A stretch of 7,871 bases of DNA, taken from positions 1-7,871 of the forward strand of contig JANXXF010000373.1 of the NCBI GenBank assembly GCA_025350775.1. The letters run 5' to 3'. Under the pieces are notes generated by a model that saw only the letters and a program-made list of their open reading frames with translations, searched no databases and had not been told where the DNA came from. Below, piece after piece: positions 1 to 7,251 of this stretch (positions are counted from its first letter, which is position 1; the number at the start of each line of letters is the position of its first letter). Position numbers and translations under genes: made by a program. This stretch comes from Actinomycetes bacterium (lineage in GTDB: Bacteria; Actinomycetota; Thermoleophilia; Gaiellales; Gaiellaceae).

Positions 1-93
1 GTCCGCGTGACGGCGGCGCGGATGCCGGCGAGCGGGTCGAGCTCCTCGATCGGCGCGTCCGACCCGTTGGCGACGACCGCACCCGATTCGACG
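1..93 (+). repeat. Left arm of 93-bp perfect inverted repeat
   Basis: Bases 1-93 are identical, without mismatch, to the reverse complement of 288-380. The match breaks at base 94, although 95-100 again agree with the complement of 281-286, which would be junction microhomology. The partner arm is ordinary coding sequence of the amidohydrolase, so this arm is antisense to the gene it sits in. It touches the first base of the window, so its true length is unknown. A foldback chimera at a contig end is the simplest explanation. Confidence 0.97.
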
Positions 94-636
94 CGCGAGC
101 TGTGGGAGCCGAAGGGCCTGCGGCAGCGCATCGAGCACGCCCAGTGCCTCCATCCCAACGACCTGCCCCGCTTCGCCGAGCTCGGCGTTGCCGCCTCCGT
201 GCAGTTCTCGCATGCGGCCGCCGACCGCGATCTCGCCGACGAGCGCTGGGATGGCCTGCTCGACGGCGCCTTCGCCTACCGCTCGCTCGTCGAATCGGGT
301 GCGGTCGTCGCCAACGGGTCGGACGCGCCGATCGAGGAGCTCGACCCGCTCGCCGGCATCCGCGCCGCCGTCACGCGGACGCTCGACGACCGCCCCGGCT
401 GGCGGACGGAGGAGGCGCTGGCGATGTGGGAGGCAGTCGAGGCCTCGACGACGACGCCGGCCTGGCTCGGCCACGAGGAGCGCCGCCGCGGCCGTCTCAT
501 CCCCGGCCAGCTGGCCGACCTGGTCGTGCTCGACCGCGACCCGTTCGCCTGCCCCGCCGACGAGCTGGCAACGATCCAGGTGGTCGCCACGATGGTCGGC
601 GGCCGCTGGCTGCACAACCCGCCGCCCTGGGACTGA
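1..636 (+). CDS. YtcJ-type amidohydrolase, C-terminal part (5' edge disrupted by inverted copy)
   Basis: The reading frame is open from the window edge to TGA at 634-636. From about codon 32 onward it reads as the C-terminal third of a YtcJ-like metal-dependent amidohydrolase, a family of TIM-barrel hydrolases acting on amide or related bonds, with substrate usually unknown. Supporting motifs are RIEHAQ (bases about 130-147, a metal-ligand histidine strand), NGSDAPIEELDP (about 313-348, with the conserved metal/catalytic Asp) and GRLIPGQLADLVVLDRDPF (about 490-546), the small beta-sandwich strand that closes the amidohydrolase fold. The first 31 codons do not belong to the protein: bases 1-93 are an exact reverse complement of 288-380 of the same gene, so native sequence starts near base 94. 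A GTG at 7 is therefore not a credible start. No neighbour suggests the substrate. The family call is firm for 94-636; the specific function is unknown. Confidence 0.85.
   Translation, partial: VRVTAARMPASGSSSSIGASDPLATTAPDSTRELWEPKGLRQRIEHAQCLHPNDLPRFAELGVAASVQFSHAAADRDLADERWDGLLDGAFAYRSLVESGAVVANGSDAPIEELDPLAGIRAAVTRTLDDRPGWRTEEALAMWEAVEASTTTPAWLGHEERRRGRLIPGQLADLVVLDRDPFACPADELATIQVVATMVGGRWLHNPPPWD
288..380 (-). repeat. Right arm of 93-bp perfect inverted repeat
   Basis: This is the partner of bases 1-93, separated from it by a 194-base spacer. This copy is in its natural context: it encodes the stretch with the conserved NGSDAPIEELDP motif of the amidohydrolase, flanked on both sides by family-like sequence. 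It is therefore the original and the left arm is the copy. Confidence 0.97.
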
Positions 637-868
637 CAGGGCCGGCCACGTCACCGTGCACGTCCACGACCTGACCTGGCTCCAGCTCGCCGCCCGGCTC
701 GAGGCGGCCGAGCCGCTCGGCGGCCCCGCCCTGCCCGCCTCCCATGGCACGACTGGTGGGTGCCACCCGCGTTCGTCGCGCTGCTGGGGGGCCCGCCCGC
801 GTCGCCCGGGCCGCGCTCGCGCTGCTCTGACGAGCCTGGCAGCCGGCGGCGTGCCGGCGCGGCGGCGC
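637..868. other. 232-bp stretch with no convincing gene
   Basis: This lies between the amidohydrolase stop and the convergent end of the PHP phosphatase. A frame beginning with GTG at 656 reads VHVHDLTWLQLAARLEAAEP and looks protein-like for about 30 codons. Protein-like text then continues in another frame around 742-800 (PWHDWWVPPAFVALLGGPP) before decaying into Arg/Pro/Ser-rich translation. This could be a frame-shifted gene remnant or chance in very GC-rich DNA. No RNA gene is recognisable. Confidence 0.4.
842..858 (-). terminator. Possible hairpin after the PHP phosphatase gene
   Basis: GCCGGC, a 5-base spacer and GCCGGC form a 6-bp all-GC stem starting 11 bases past the phosphatase stop codon on the - strand. 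There is no T-tract. Short GC stems are frequent by chance at this base composition, so this is only a position-supported guess. Confidence 0.22.
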
Positions 869-1630
869 TCAGCGCTGGCGCAGGCGCCCGAGCAGCCCGC
901 GCGGGCGACCCTGCGGCCGCGGCGGCACCGGCTCACCGCGCAGGATCGCGCCGGGCACCCCGACGGTGAGCCAGTCGGCGAGCTCACGATCGCCGACGGC
1001 GGCGGCGGCGGCGGACATGCCGATCTCGCGCACCGTGGCGGTATGCGCGTCGCTTGCCAGCAGGTGAGCGAAGCCGCGCCCGATAAGGTCGAGCCCACAG
1101 GTACGTGCACGCCGCCCGAGCCTTCCGTCGAGCGAGGCAGCGGTCACCTGGACGAGCGTGCCGGCTGCGACGAGCCGCTCGAGTCGCTCCGGGTGCGCCT
1201 GCACCTCGCCGTTTCGCTCGGGATGCGCGAGCACCGGGACGATGCCGTTCGTCCGCAGCTCGAAGAGGCGCTGCTCGATCTCGAGCGGCCAGCCGCGGTA
1301 CGGCGTCTCGACCAGGACGTACCCCGGATTGCCTGCGAGGCCGAAGCGCCGCACCTCCTCGAACGGGAGCCCCGCCACCATCTCCAGGGAGAGCTCGCCG
1401 CCGCCCACCACGCGTAGCGGAATTCCCGCAGCCGCGACCGCTGCCTGCACGTCACCGAGCAGCCGCTCCATCGTCGCGGCGGTGATCGGGTAGTCCTCCC
1501 GCACGTGCGGCGTGGCCGCAAGCACTGCGATGCCGTCGGCGACGGCCGCACGGGCAATGCCCAGGCTCTCCTCGATCGTGGCGGCGCCGTCGTCGATGCC
1601 GGGCAGCACATGCGAGTGGAGGTCGATCAC
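869..1630 (-). CDS. CpsB/YwqE-type PHP-domain protein-tyrosine phosphatase
   Basis: This 253-residue protein is close to the usual length of the CpsB/CapC/YwqE family of metal-dependent (Mn or Fe) tyrosine phosphatases, which in Firmicutes dephosphorylate the BY-kinases that control capsule or exopolysaccharide export. The PHP metal-site motifs are all present and in order: IDLHSHVLPGIDDGA at residues 2-16 (His5, His7, Asp13/14), TPH at 40-42 (His42), GGGEL with Glu79, VETPY with Glu108, AHPERN with His136, and SDAH at 193-196 (Asp194, His196). The tail from about residue 232 is Pro/Arg-rich and probably unstructured. The GTG start puts the first metal histidines where the family has them, and no strong Shine-Dalgarno is visible. 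No BY-kinase, flippase or glycosyltransferase is adjacent, so a capsule role is unsupported here. It is divergent from the HxlR gene, 41 bases away. Confidence 0.9.
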   Translation of the reverse strand: MIDLHSHVLPGIDDGAATIEESLGIARAAVADGIAVLAATPHVREDYPITAATMERLLGDVQAAVAAAGIPLRVVGGGELSLEMVAGLPFEEVRRFGLAGNPGYVLVETPYRGWPLEIEQRLFELRTNGIVPVLAHPERNGEVQAHPERLERLVAAGTLVQVTAASLDGRLGRRARTCGLDLIGRGFAHLLASDAHTATVREIGMSAAAAAVGDRELADWLTVGVPGAILRGEPVPPRPQGRPRGLLGRLRQR

Positions 1631-1654
1631 GCTGCAGGCCCAGCCGGATCCGGC

Positions 1655-1662
1655 GCTATAGT
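1655..1662. promoter_or_regulatory. Candidate -10 region, hxlR-type gene (possibly bidirectional)
   Basis: TATAGT at 1657-1662 on the + strand matches the -10 consensus at 5 of 6 positions and ends 9 bases before ATG 1672. Transcription would then begin within about 3 bases of the start codon, giving a leaderless or near-leaderless mRNA. The core CTATAG is palindromic, so the - strand also reads TATAGC here, which would give the divergent phosphatase a leader of roughly 18 bases. No good -35 hexamer is visible in either direction. Confidence 0.4.
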
Positions 1663-1671
1663 CACGAGGCG

Positions 1672-2034
1672 ATGCGCACGATGAGAGAGGTTCACGACGC
1701 GACCTGCGGCGTGGCCGCCGCCGCCGACATCATCGGCGCCAAGTGGACGGCGATCATCGTCCACGATCTCTCGGAAGGCTCGCGCCGCTTCTCCGAGCTC
1801 GAGCACGCGTGTCCGGGCATCAGCCCGCGCACCCTGTCCGAGCGGCTGCGCGCGCTCGAGGACGAGGAGATCCTCGTCCGGCACTCGTTCCCCGAGGCGC
1901 CGCCGCGGGTCGAGTACACGTTGACCGAGAAGGGCCGCGCCCTGCTCAACGTGATCGACGCGATGCGGGTGTTCGGGCACGACTGGCTCGACTGCTCGCA
2001 CGAGCACGGCAGCGAGCCCCCCACCGAGCACTAG
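1672..2034 (+). CDS. HxlR-family winged-helix transcriptional regulator
   Basis: This 120-residue protein has the HxlR layout throughout: an N-terminal Cys (Cys12) in the ATCGVAAAADIIGAKWT segment, the helix around RFSELEHACPGISPRTLSERLRALE (residues 39-63) that forms the DNA-binding helix-turn-helix, and the wing with PPRVEYTLTEKGRALL (78-92). HxlR proteins are small dimeric DNA-binding regulators, and several sense electrophiles or redox state through the N-terminal Cys. The C-terminus (CSHEHG, residues 108-113) is rich in Cys and His, which might add a metal or redox site, but this is speculative. ATG 1672 fits the -10 hexamer placement; ATG 1681 is an alternative start, with GAGG 11 bases upstream. 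The targets are unknown. The divergent phosphatase is the only nearby candidate, and the gene overlaps the convergent peptidase by 3 bases. Confidence 0.9.
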   Translation: MRTMREVHDATCGVAAAADIIGAKWTAIIVHDLSEGSRRFSELEHACPGISPRTLSERLRALEDEEILVRHSFPEAPPRVEYTLTEKGRALLNVIDAMRVFGHDWLDCSHEHGSEPPTEH

Positions 2035-3359
2035 CGCAGCCCGCCCCAGGCGACAAAGAGCGCCCGGGCAGCGGCGATGCCGCGCGGCAGGTACTCCACG
2101 CGGATCTTCTCGTTCGGCGAGTGGATGTTCGCGTCCGGCAGCGCAAACCCCGTGATGACGGTCGGGATGCCGCGATCGGCGAGCGCCGGCACGATCGGCA
2201 GCGTCCCACCGCTGCGGACGAGCAGCGGCCGCACGCCGAGCGCCTGCTCGAACGCGTCGAGGCCGAGCTGCACCGCCCGTGCCGCAGGATCGACAAGGCC
2301 AGGCGGGGCCGCGGACAGCCGGTCGACGGTCAGCCGCGCGCCCGCGGGCGTGGCGTCGCGCAGCAGCCGCTCGAATGCGCGCGCGACCGGCTCCACTTGC
2401 TGGCCCGGCGCCAGCCGGATCGACACGTTGGCGACCGCCTTCACCGGGAGCACCGTCTTCTGGAGCTGCGGAGAGCCGCCGTCGATGCCGTTGATGTCGA
2501 CCGCTGGCTCGGCCCAGGTGCGGAGGTAGAACTCTTCGGCGCCGCGGGCATCGGCCGGCGTCGCGCCCTGCGCCGCGAGCTCGCCGGCCCCGGGGGGCAT
2601 CGTCGCCCAGTCCGCGAGCTCGTCAGCGGTCGGCGGCACGAGCCCGACGCGCAGAGGCTCCGGCAGCCGGCCGTCCGGCCCCGGGAGCACCGCAGCCAGC
2701 GTCCGCAGCAGCGCGTGGATCCCGTTCTGCGCAGCACCGCCATAGATCCCCGAGTGGAGGTCGCGCTCCCCGCTCTCCAGCTCGACGTGGTAGTAGACGA
2801 GCCCGCGGGTGGCGACATCGAAGGCCCAGACCTCCTCTGCGACCATGCCCGAGTCGAAGATGACGGCCGCGTCGGCACCGCGCTCGTCCTGCTCGAGGAA
2901 CTCGACGATCGAGTGCCCGCCGACCTCCTCCTCGCCGTCGCAGGCGAAGCGGACGTTGACCGGCAGGGCGCCCTCGCCGGCCAGGCCGGCGGCAGCGCGG
3001 AGCAGCATGTAGAGCTGCCCCTTGTCGTCGGCGATACCCCGCGCGTAGAGCGAGCCGTCGACGATCGTCGGCTCGAACGGCGGTGTCACCCAGAGGTCGA
3101 GCGGCGCGGGTGGCTGCACGTCGAAGTGGCCGTAGACGAGAACGGTCGGCGCAGTGGCCGCACCGACAGAGGCGCGGATCTCACCGATGACGAGCGGCTG
3201 CCCGTGCCAGTCGACGACCTCGGCCTCGCCGCCACCGCGCCGGAGGTAGTCGCGCACCCAGGCGGCAGCGGCAAGCACATCACCCGCGTGCGCCGGATCG
3301 GCGCTCACGCTCGGGATCCGCAGCAGCTCCGAGAGCTCGTCCAGCCAGGGCGCGTCCAC
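2031..3359 (-). CDS. M20-family metallopeptidase (dipeptidase-like)
   Basis: This 442-residue protein is a typical full-length M20 (ArgE/DapE/carnosine-dipeptidase clan) dinuclear zinc peptidase. The metal and catalytic motifs are intact: VYGHFDVQP (His78, Asp80), RGIADDKGQ (bridging Asp111), CDGEEEVGG (catalytic Glu143, zinc Glu144), IFDSG (Asp169) and NIHSPNE (His413). RDLHSGIYGG (199-208) marks the lid/dimerisation domain entry, with the His that completes the neighbouring subunit's active site in this clan. The enzymes are cytosolic, and this one has no signal peptide. Exact substrates (dipeptides, acyl-amino acids) cannot be assigned from sequence. The start is GTG; an in-frame stop lies 10 codons further upstream and no Shine-Dalgarno is visible, while a TAGACT hexamer ends 8 bases before it, suggesting a near-leaderless transcript. 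It lies 55 bases downstream of the sigma factor gene on the same strand. Confidence 0.93.
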   Translation of the reverse strand: MDAPWLDELSELLRIPSVSADPAHAGDVLAAAAWVRDYLRRGGGEAEVVDWHGQPLVIGEIRASVGAATAPTVLVYGHFDVQPPAPLDLWVTPPFEPTIVDGSLYARGIADDKGQLYMLLRAAAGLAGEGALPVNVRFACDGEEEVGGHSIVEFLEQDERGADAAVIFDSGMVAEEVWAFDVATRGLVYYHVELESGERDLHSGIYGGAAQNGIHALLRTLAAVLPGPDGRLPEPLRVGLVPPTADELADWATMPPGAGELAAQGATPADARGAEEFYLRTWAEPAVDINGIDGGSPQLQKTVLPVKAVANVSIRLAPGQQVEPVARAFERLLRDATPAGARLTVDRLSAAPPGLVDPAARAVQLGLDAFEQALGVRPLLVRSGGTLPIVPALADRGIPTVITGFALPDANIHSPNEKIRVEYLPRGIAAARALFVAWGGLR

Positions 3360-3367
3360 TGGGGGCC

Positions 3368-3373
3368 AGTCTA
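3368..3373 (-). promoter_or_regulatory. Candidate -10 hexamer for the M20 peptidase gene
   Basis: On the - strand this reads TAGACT, matching TATAAT at 4 of 6 positions, and it is followed by 8 bases and then the GTG start. The implied transcription start is 2 bases before the start codon. No convincing -35 is seen, so the evidence is positional only. Confidence 0.28.
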
Positions 3374-3414
3374 GTCGCCCCGTGCACTATGGCGGAGTCT
3401 GAACCCCGCGGCTG

Positions 3415-4512
<1,098 letters not shown>

Positions 4513-4518
4513 GCTGAT

Positions 4519-4526
4519 CCCCTCGT
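4519..4526 (-). promoter_or_regulatory. Ribosome binding site of the sigma factor gene
   Basis: On the - strand the sequence before GTG 4512 is GAGGGGATCAGC, a good match to the anti-Shine-Dalgarno sequence at normal spacing. It is the clearest ribosome binding site in the window and fixes the GTG as the start. Confidence 0.6.
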
Positions 4527-4539
4527 GCGCCTCGGTGGC

Positions 4540-4556
4540 CCCGGCGCAGCGCCGGG
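4540..4556 (-). other. GC hairpin between the TPR gene and the sigma factor gene
   Basis: CCCGGCG, a 3-base loop and CGCCGGG form a perfect 7-bp stem. On the - strand it lies 44 bases after the TPR stop and about 14 bases before the sigma factor ribosome binding site. It could be a T-less terminator for the upstream gene or structure in the sigma mRNA leader; sequence alone does not decide. No sigma promoter was recognised in the 88-bp gap. Confidence 0.35.
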
Positions 4557-4600
4557 ATGCGGCACTGTTGCACGGGCCTCGGACGGATCGGGCGAAGCCG

Positions 4601-5590
4601 CTACCTCTTCAGCTTGGCGAGCTCGGCGAGCAGCTGCTGCGCTGCATCGACAACCGCCTGCCCCTTGCGACCGTCGGCCACCGCGAGCCGGAGCTCCTTG
4701 CGGGCCTGGTCGATCTCGCCGAGCCAGAGCAGCAGCACGCCGAGGTGGTAGCGGATCGTCGCCGAGCGCGGGAACCGCTTCGCGAGCGGGCCGAGCTGCG
4801 AGAACGCCCGCTCGGGCCGCTGCTTGTCGAAGCGGCCGAAGGCGGCGGCGGCAAGCGCCTCCGGGTCGTTCGGCGCAGCGACGGCGGCCAGCGCCAGCTG
4901 GCGCTCGGCCGACACGCGCCGTTCGAGTCGCTCCAGCGCGACGCCGTAGGAGATGCGGTCGTGTGCGCCTCCCTGCGCAGCGCGCCGCGCCAGCAGCGCC
5001 AGCTGGGCCTGCGGCGCGAGTCCGTCCAGCCCGGGCGGGTTGGGGAAGGACGGGATGAAGGCCGGTAGCCCGCGCGGCAGGTCCGGGTGCAGCAGATCGG
5101 CGGCGCGCACCGCATACGCCGTGTCGGGGTCCTTCTCGAGCGCCGCGAGCCACGCCTTCTCGGCCTCGGCCACGCGACCGACCCAGACGAGCGCCAGCCC
5201 GAGGTGGAGCTGCACGAGGCCGCTGTCCGGGTGCTCGAGCGCGAGCGCCTGGAGGCCACGGAGCCCGGCATCCGGCGACCACTGCGCAACGATCTGCGCC
5301 ACCTGCGCGTCGAGCGAGTGGTAGAGGCTGAAGCGGCGGGCCGCGTCGATGCGCTTGCCGGCCGCAAGCAACCGGGACGCCGCCCGCAGGGCCAGGGCCT
5401 CTGCGTCGTCACGCACGCCGAGCTCGAGCACGAGCGGGGGCGCGCCCGAGAGCGGCTTGCCCACCACAGGCGCGCCGGCGATTGCCGTCTTCGCCCGGTC
5501 GCTCTGCGCGAGCGTGACGCCGACGGTAACGGCGGCCGCGGCAACGGAGACGGCCGCAACGAGAGCAACGGTGCGCTGGCGTGGAGTCAC
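4601..5590 (-). CDS. Membrane-anchored TPR-like repeat protein
   Basis: This protein of about 329 residues has a short positive N-terminus (TPRQR) followed by one hydrophobic segment ([22 protein letters not shown], residues about 7-28). That segment is a signal anchor or uncleaved signal sequence, and it would place the rest outside the membrane. The body is Ala/Leu-rich and helical with TPR-like spacing: a repeat around [33 protein letters not shown] and another near the C-terminus, [29 protein letters not shown], each with the small/aromatic pattern of TPR helix pairs. TPR proteins act as protein-protein scaffolds; no enzymatic motif is seen and no specific function can be given. GTG 5590 was chosen because it gives a clean signal-anchor N-terminus and has a TATCGT hexamer 7 bases upstream. 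GTG 5620 would add 10 residues. It is divergent from the rhodanese-ThiF operon. Confidence 0.8.
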   Translation of the reverse strand: MTPRQRTVALVAAVSVAAAAVTVGVTLAQSDRAKTAIAGAPVVGKPLSGAPPLVLELGVRDDAEALALRAASRLLAAGKRIDAARRFSLYHSLDAQVAQIVAQWSPDAGLRGLQALALEHPDSGLVQLHLGLALVWVGRVAEAEKAWLAALEKDPDTAYAVRAADLLHPDLPRGLPAFIPSFPNPPGLDGLAPQAQLALLARRAAQGGAHDRISYGVALERLERRVSAERQLALAAVAAPNDPEALAAAAFGRFDKQRPERAFSQLGPLAKRFPRSATIRYHLGVLLLWLGEIDQARKELRLAVADGRKGQAVVDAAQQLLAELAKLKR

Positions 5591-5735
5591 GCAGCCGACG
5601 ATACCCGGCCCCAGGCCCACCGGACGGGCGCACCGGGCGGAAGCACCGGCGACGTCGCCAACGGAAGCTGTGGCGACACCTGCAGCGGCGGCTGCGGGAG
5701 CGGCCGGAGGCTGCGGAATAGCCGGCGCGGACCGG

Positions 5736-5747
5736 GCGTTGCAACGC
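5736..5747. promoter_or_regulatory. 12-bp perfect palindrome at the sulfur-operon promoter (candidate operator)
   Basis: GCGTTGCAACGC is a perfect 12-bp palindrome. It covers the only reasonable -35 hexamer (TTGCAA, 5739-5744) for the TATACT -10 downstream. A dimeric repressor bound here would block RNA polymerase. No specific regulator family is identified from the site. Confidence 0.4.
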
Positions 5748-5768
5748 TTTGACCCCCGAAGCTATACT
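5739..5768 (+). promoter_or_regulatory. Predicted promoter of the rhodanese-ThiF/cysO/cysM operon
   Basis: TTGCAA (5739-5744, 4 of 6 to consensus), an 18-bp spacer and TATACT (5763-5768, 5 of 6) form a sigma-70-type promoter. The predicted start of transcription, near A5775, is only about 4 bases before ATG 5779, so the message would be nearly leaderless, and the GGAAAG just before the ATG is too close to act as a normal ribosome binding site. A TTGACC at 5749-5754 is only 8 bases from the -10 and cannot pair with it. Confidence 0.5.
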
Positions 5769-5778
5769 TTGGAAAGCG

Positions 5779-6978
5779 ATGCCTAGCTACAGAGACCTCC
5801 TCCAGGCCGTCAAGGCCGAGATTGCCGAGATCGACGCCCAGAGCGCCCACGCGCTGCTCGCCGGCGCTGCCGCCCCCGCCCTCGTGGACGTCCGCGAGCT
5901 CGACGAGTGGGAGCAGGGCCATCTGCCCGGCGCCACGCACGTCGTCCGCGGCTTCCTGGAGTCTCGCATCGAGCAGGTCGCGCCCGACCGCTCGCAGCCG
6001 GTAATCGTGTACTGCGCCGGCGGCGCCCGCTCGGCGTTCGCCGCAAAGACGTTGCAGGACCTCGGCTACACCGCTGTCCGCTCGCTCGCCGGCGGGTTCA
6101 CCGACTGGAAGCGCAACGGCTTCGACGTCAAGCTACCCGTCTCGCTCTCGCCGCAGCAGCGCTCGCGCTACAGCCGGCACACGCTGATCCCCGAGGTCGG
6201 CGAGGCCGGGCAGATCAAGCTGCTCGACTCGCGCGTCCTGCTGATCGGCGCCGGCGGCCTCGGCTCGCCCTCCTCGCTGTACCTCGCTGCTGCCGGCGTC
6301 GGCACGATCGGGATCATCGACGATGACACCGTCGACGCGTCGAACCTCCAGCGCCAGATCCTCCACTCGACGACGACGCTCGGCGAGCCGAAGGTCGAGT
6401 CGGCGAAGCGGACGTTGCAGGCGCTCAACCCGGACGTGAACGTCATCACCTATCGCGAGCGGCTCAACTCCGAGAACGTCGAGCGGATCCTCGCGGACGG
6501 CTGGGACGTGATCGTCGACGGCGCCGACAACTTCCCGACGCGCTACCTCGTCAACGACGCGTCGGTGTGGCACAACATCCCCGTCGTGCACGGCTCGATC
6601 TTCCGCTTCGAGGGCCAGGTTACCGTCTTCAAGCCGCAGGACGGCCCCTGCTACCGCTGCCTCTTCCCGTCGCCGCCGCCGCCGGAGCTCGCTCCCAGCT
6701 GCGCCGAGGGTGGCGTGCTCGGCGTCCTGCCCGGCATCATCGGCTCGCTCCAGGCCAACGAGACGATCAAGCTGCTCCTCGGCATCGGCGACCCACTGAT
6801 CGGCAGGCTGCTGCTGTTCGACGCGCTTGAGCCCTCGTTCACCGAGGTGCGCCTGAAGCGCGATGCGAGCTGCCCCGTCTGTGGCGACCACCCATCCATC
6901 ACCGAGTACATCGACTACGTGGAGTTCTGCCAGGGCGGCGGCGGGGCACACCAGGCAGGAGCGCACGCACACGCATGA
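5779..6978 (+). CDS. moeZ: Rhodanese-ThiF/MoeB fusion: sulfur-carrier adenylyltransferase/sulfurtransferase (MoeZ-like)
   Basis: This 399-residue fusion activates the C-terminus of a ubiquitin-like sulfur carrier by adenylation and then converts it to a thiocarboxylate. An N-terminal rhodanese domain (about 17-118) contains LVDVRELDEWEQGHLPGATH and the active-site loop YCAGGARS with the persulfide-forming Cys79, then SLAGGFTDWK. The ThiF/MoeB E1-like domain (about 130-375) has the ATP-binding GAGGLGSP (157-164), IIDDDTVDASNLQRQ, DGADNFPTRYLVND and APSCAEGGVLGVLPG (Cys308), with zinc ligands CYRC (291-294) and CPVC (365-368). A Gly/His-rich tail follows. In mycobacterial MoeZ the order is reversed, ThiF then rhodanese. 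ATG 5779 is chosen over the upstream TTG at 5749 because the promoter -10 lies between them. The stop overlaps the next start as ATGA, indicating translational coupling to the carrier it probably serves. A role in molybdopterin or thiamine carrier activation as well is possible. Confidence 0.93.
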   Translation: MPSYRDLLQAVKAEIAEIDAQSAHALLAGAAAPALVDVRELDEWEQGHLPGATHVVRGFLESRIEQVAPDRSQPVIVYCAGGARSAFAAKTLQDLGYTAVRSLAGGFTDWKRNGFDVKLPVSLSPQQRSRYSRHTLIPEVGEAGQIKLLDSRVLLIGAGGLGSPSSLYLAAAGVGTIGIIDDDTVDASNLQRQILHSTTTLGEPKVESAKRTLQALNPDVNVITYRERLNSENVERILADGWDVIVDGADNFPTRYLVNDASVWHNIPVVHGSIFRFEGQVTVFKPQDGPCYRCLFPSPPPPELAPSCAEGGVLGVLPGIIGSLQANETIKLLLGIGDPLIGRLLLFDALEPSFTEVRLKRDASCPVCGDHPSITEYIDYVEFCQGGGGAHQAGAHAHA

Positions 6979-7247
6979 CGACCGTTCGCATTCCCCCCAC
7001 TCTGCGCGGCGAGACCGGCGGCCAGCGCCAGGTCGACGCCAGCGGCGCCACCGTCGGTGCCGTCCTCAACGACCTCGCGGCGAAGTACCCCGGCCTCGCG
7101 GGCCAGATCTTCGAGGACGGCGAAGTCGCACCATTCGTCAACGTCTACCTCGAGGGCGAGGACGTGCGGACGCTGCAGGGGCTCGACACCCCTGTCACCG
7201 AGGCGGCGACCGTGATCCTGCTGCCCGCGATGGCGGGCGGCCGCTAG
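6975..7247 (+). CDS. cysO: CysO-like (MoaD/ThiS fold) sulfur carrier protein ending Gly-Gly-Arg
   Basis: This 90-residue ubiquitin-like protein carries sulfur as a C-terminal thiocarboxylate. The N-terminal strand and turn VRIPPTLRGETGGQRQV, the central FVNVYLEGEDVRTLQGLDTP and the end VILLPAMAGG closely follow the pattern of mycobacterial CysO, including the TGG before the second strand. MoaD proteins of molybdopterin synthase are less similar. The diglycine is at 88-89, but the frame adds Arg90 (CGC) before TAG, whereas CysO normally ends at the second Gly. The last residue would have to be removed before the adenylating enzyme can act. The gene overlaps the rhodanese-ThiF gene by 4 bases and ends 4 bases before the cysteine synthase, so the three are almost certainly co-translated. 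The context supports cysteine synthesis over thiamine or molybdopterin supply. Confidence 0.92.
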   Translation: MTTVRIPPTLRGETGGQRQVDASGATVGAVLNDLAAKYPGLAGQIFEDGEVAPFVNVYLEGEDVRTLQGLDTPVTEAATVILLPAMAGGR

Positions 7248-7251
7248 CCCC

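Noticed and set aside
1003..1015. GGC trinucleotide run as a regulatory microsatellite
   Set aside because: It is in frame inside the phosphatase and encodes a short Ala run, common in GC-rich genomes.
188..1417. Long + strand open frame of 409 codons
   Set aside because: It is Arg/Pro/Ser-rich shadow translation of the amidohydrolase and then antisense to the PHP phosphatase, with no family motifs.
1743..3374. Long + strand open frame of 543 codons
   Set aside because: It runs out of frame through the HxlR gene and antisense to the M20 peptidase; both of those have complete motif sets, and this frame has none.
5749..5754. TTGACC as -35 of the sulfur operon
   Set aside because: Only 8 bases separate it from the TATACT hexamer; a usable spacing needs about 16-18.
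6133..6972. - strand open frame of 279 codons opposite the ThiF fusion
   Set aside because: It is antisense to a gene with clear catalytic and zinc motifs and has no recognisable domain.
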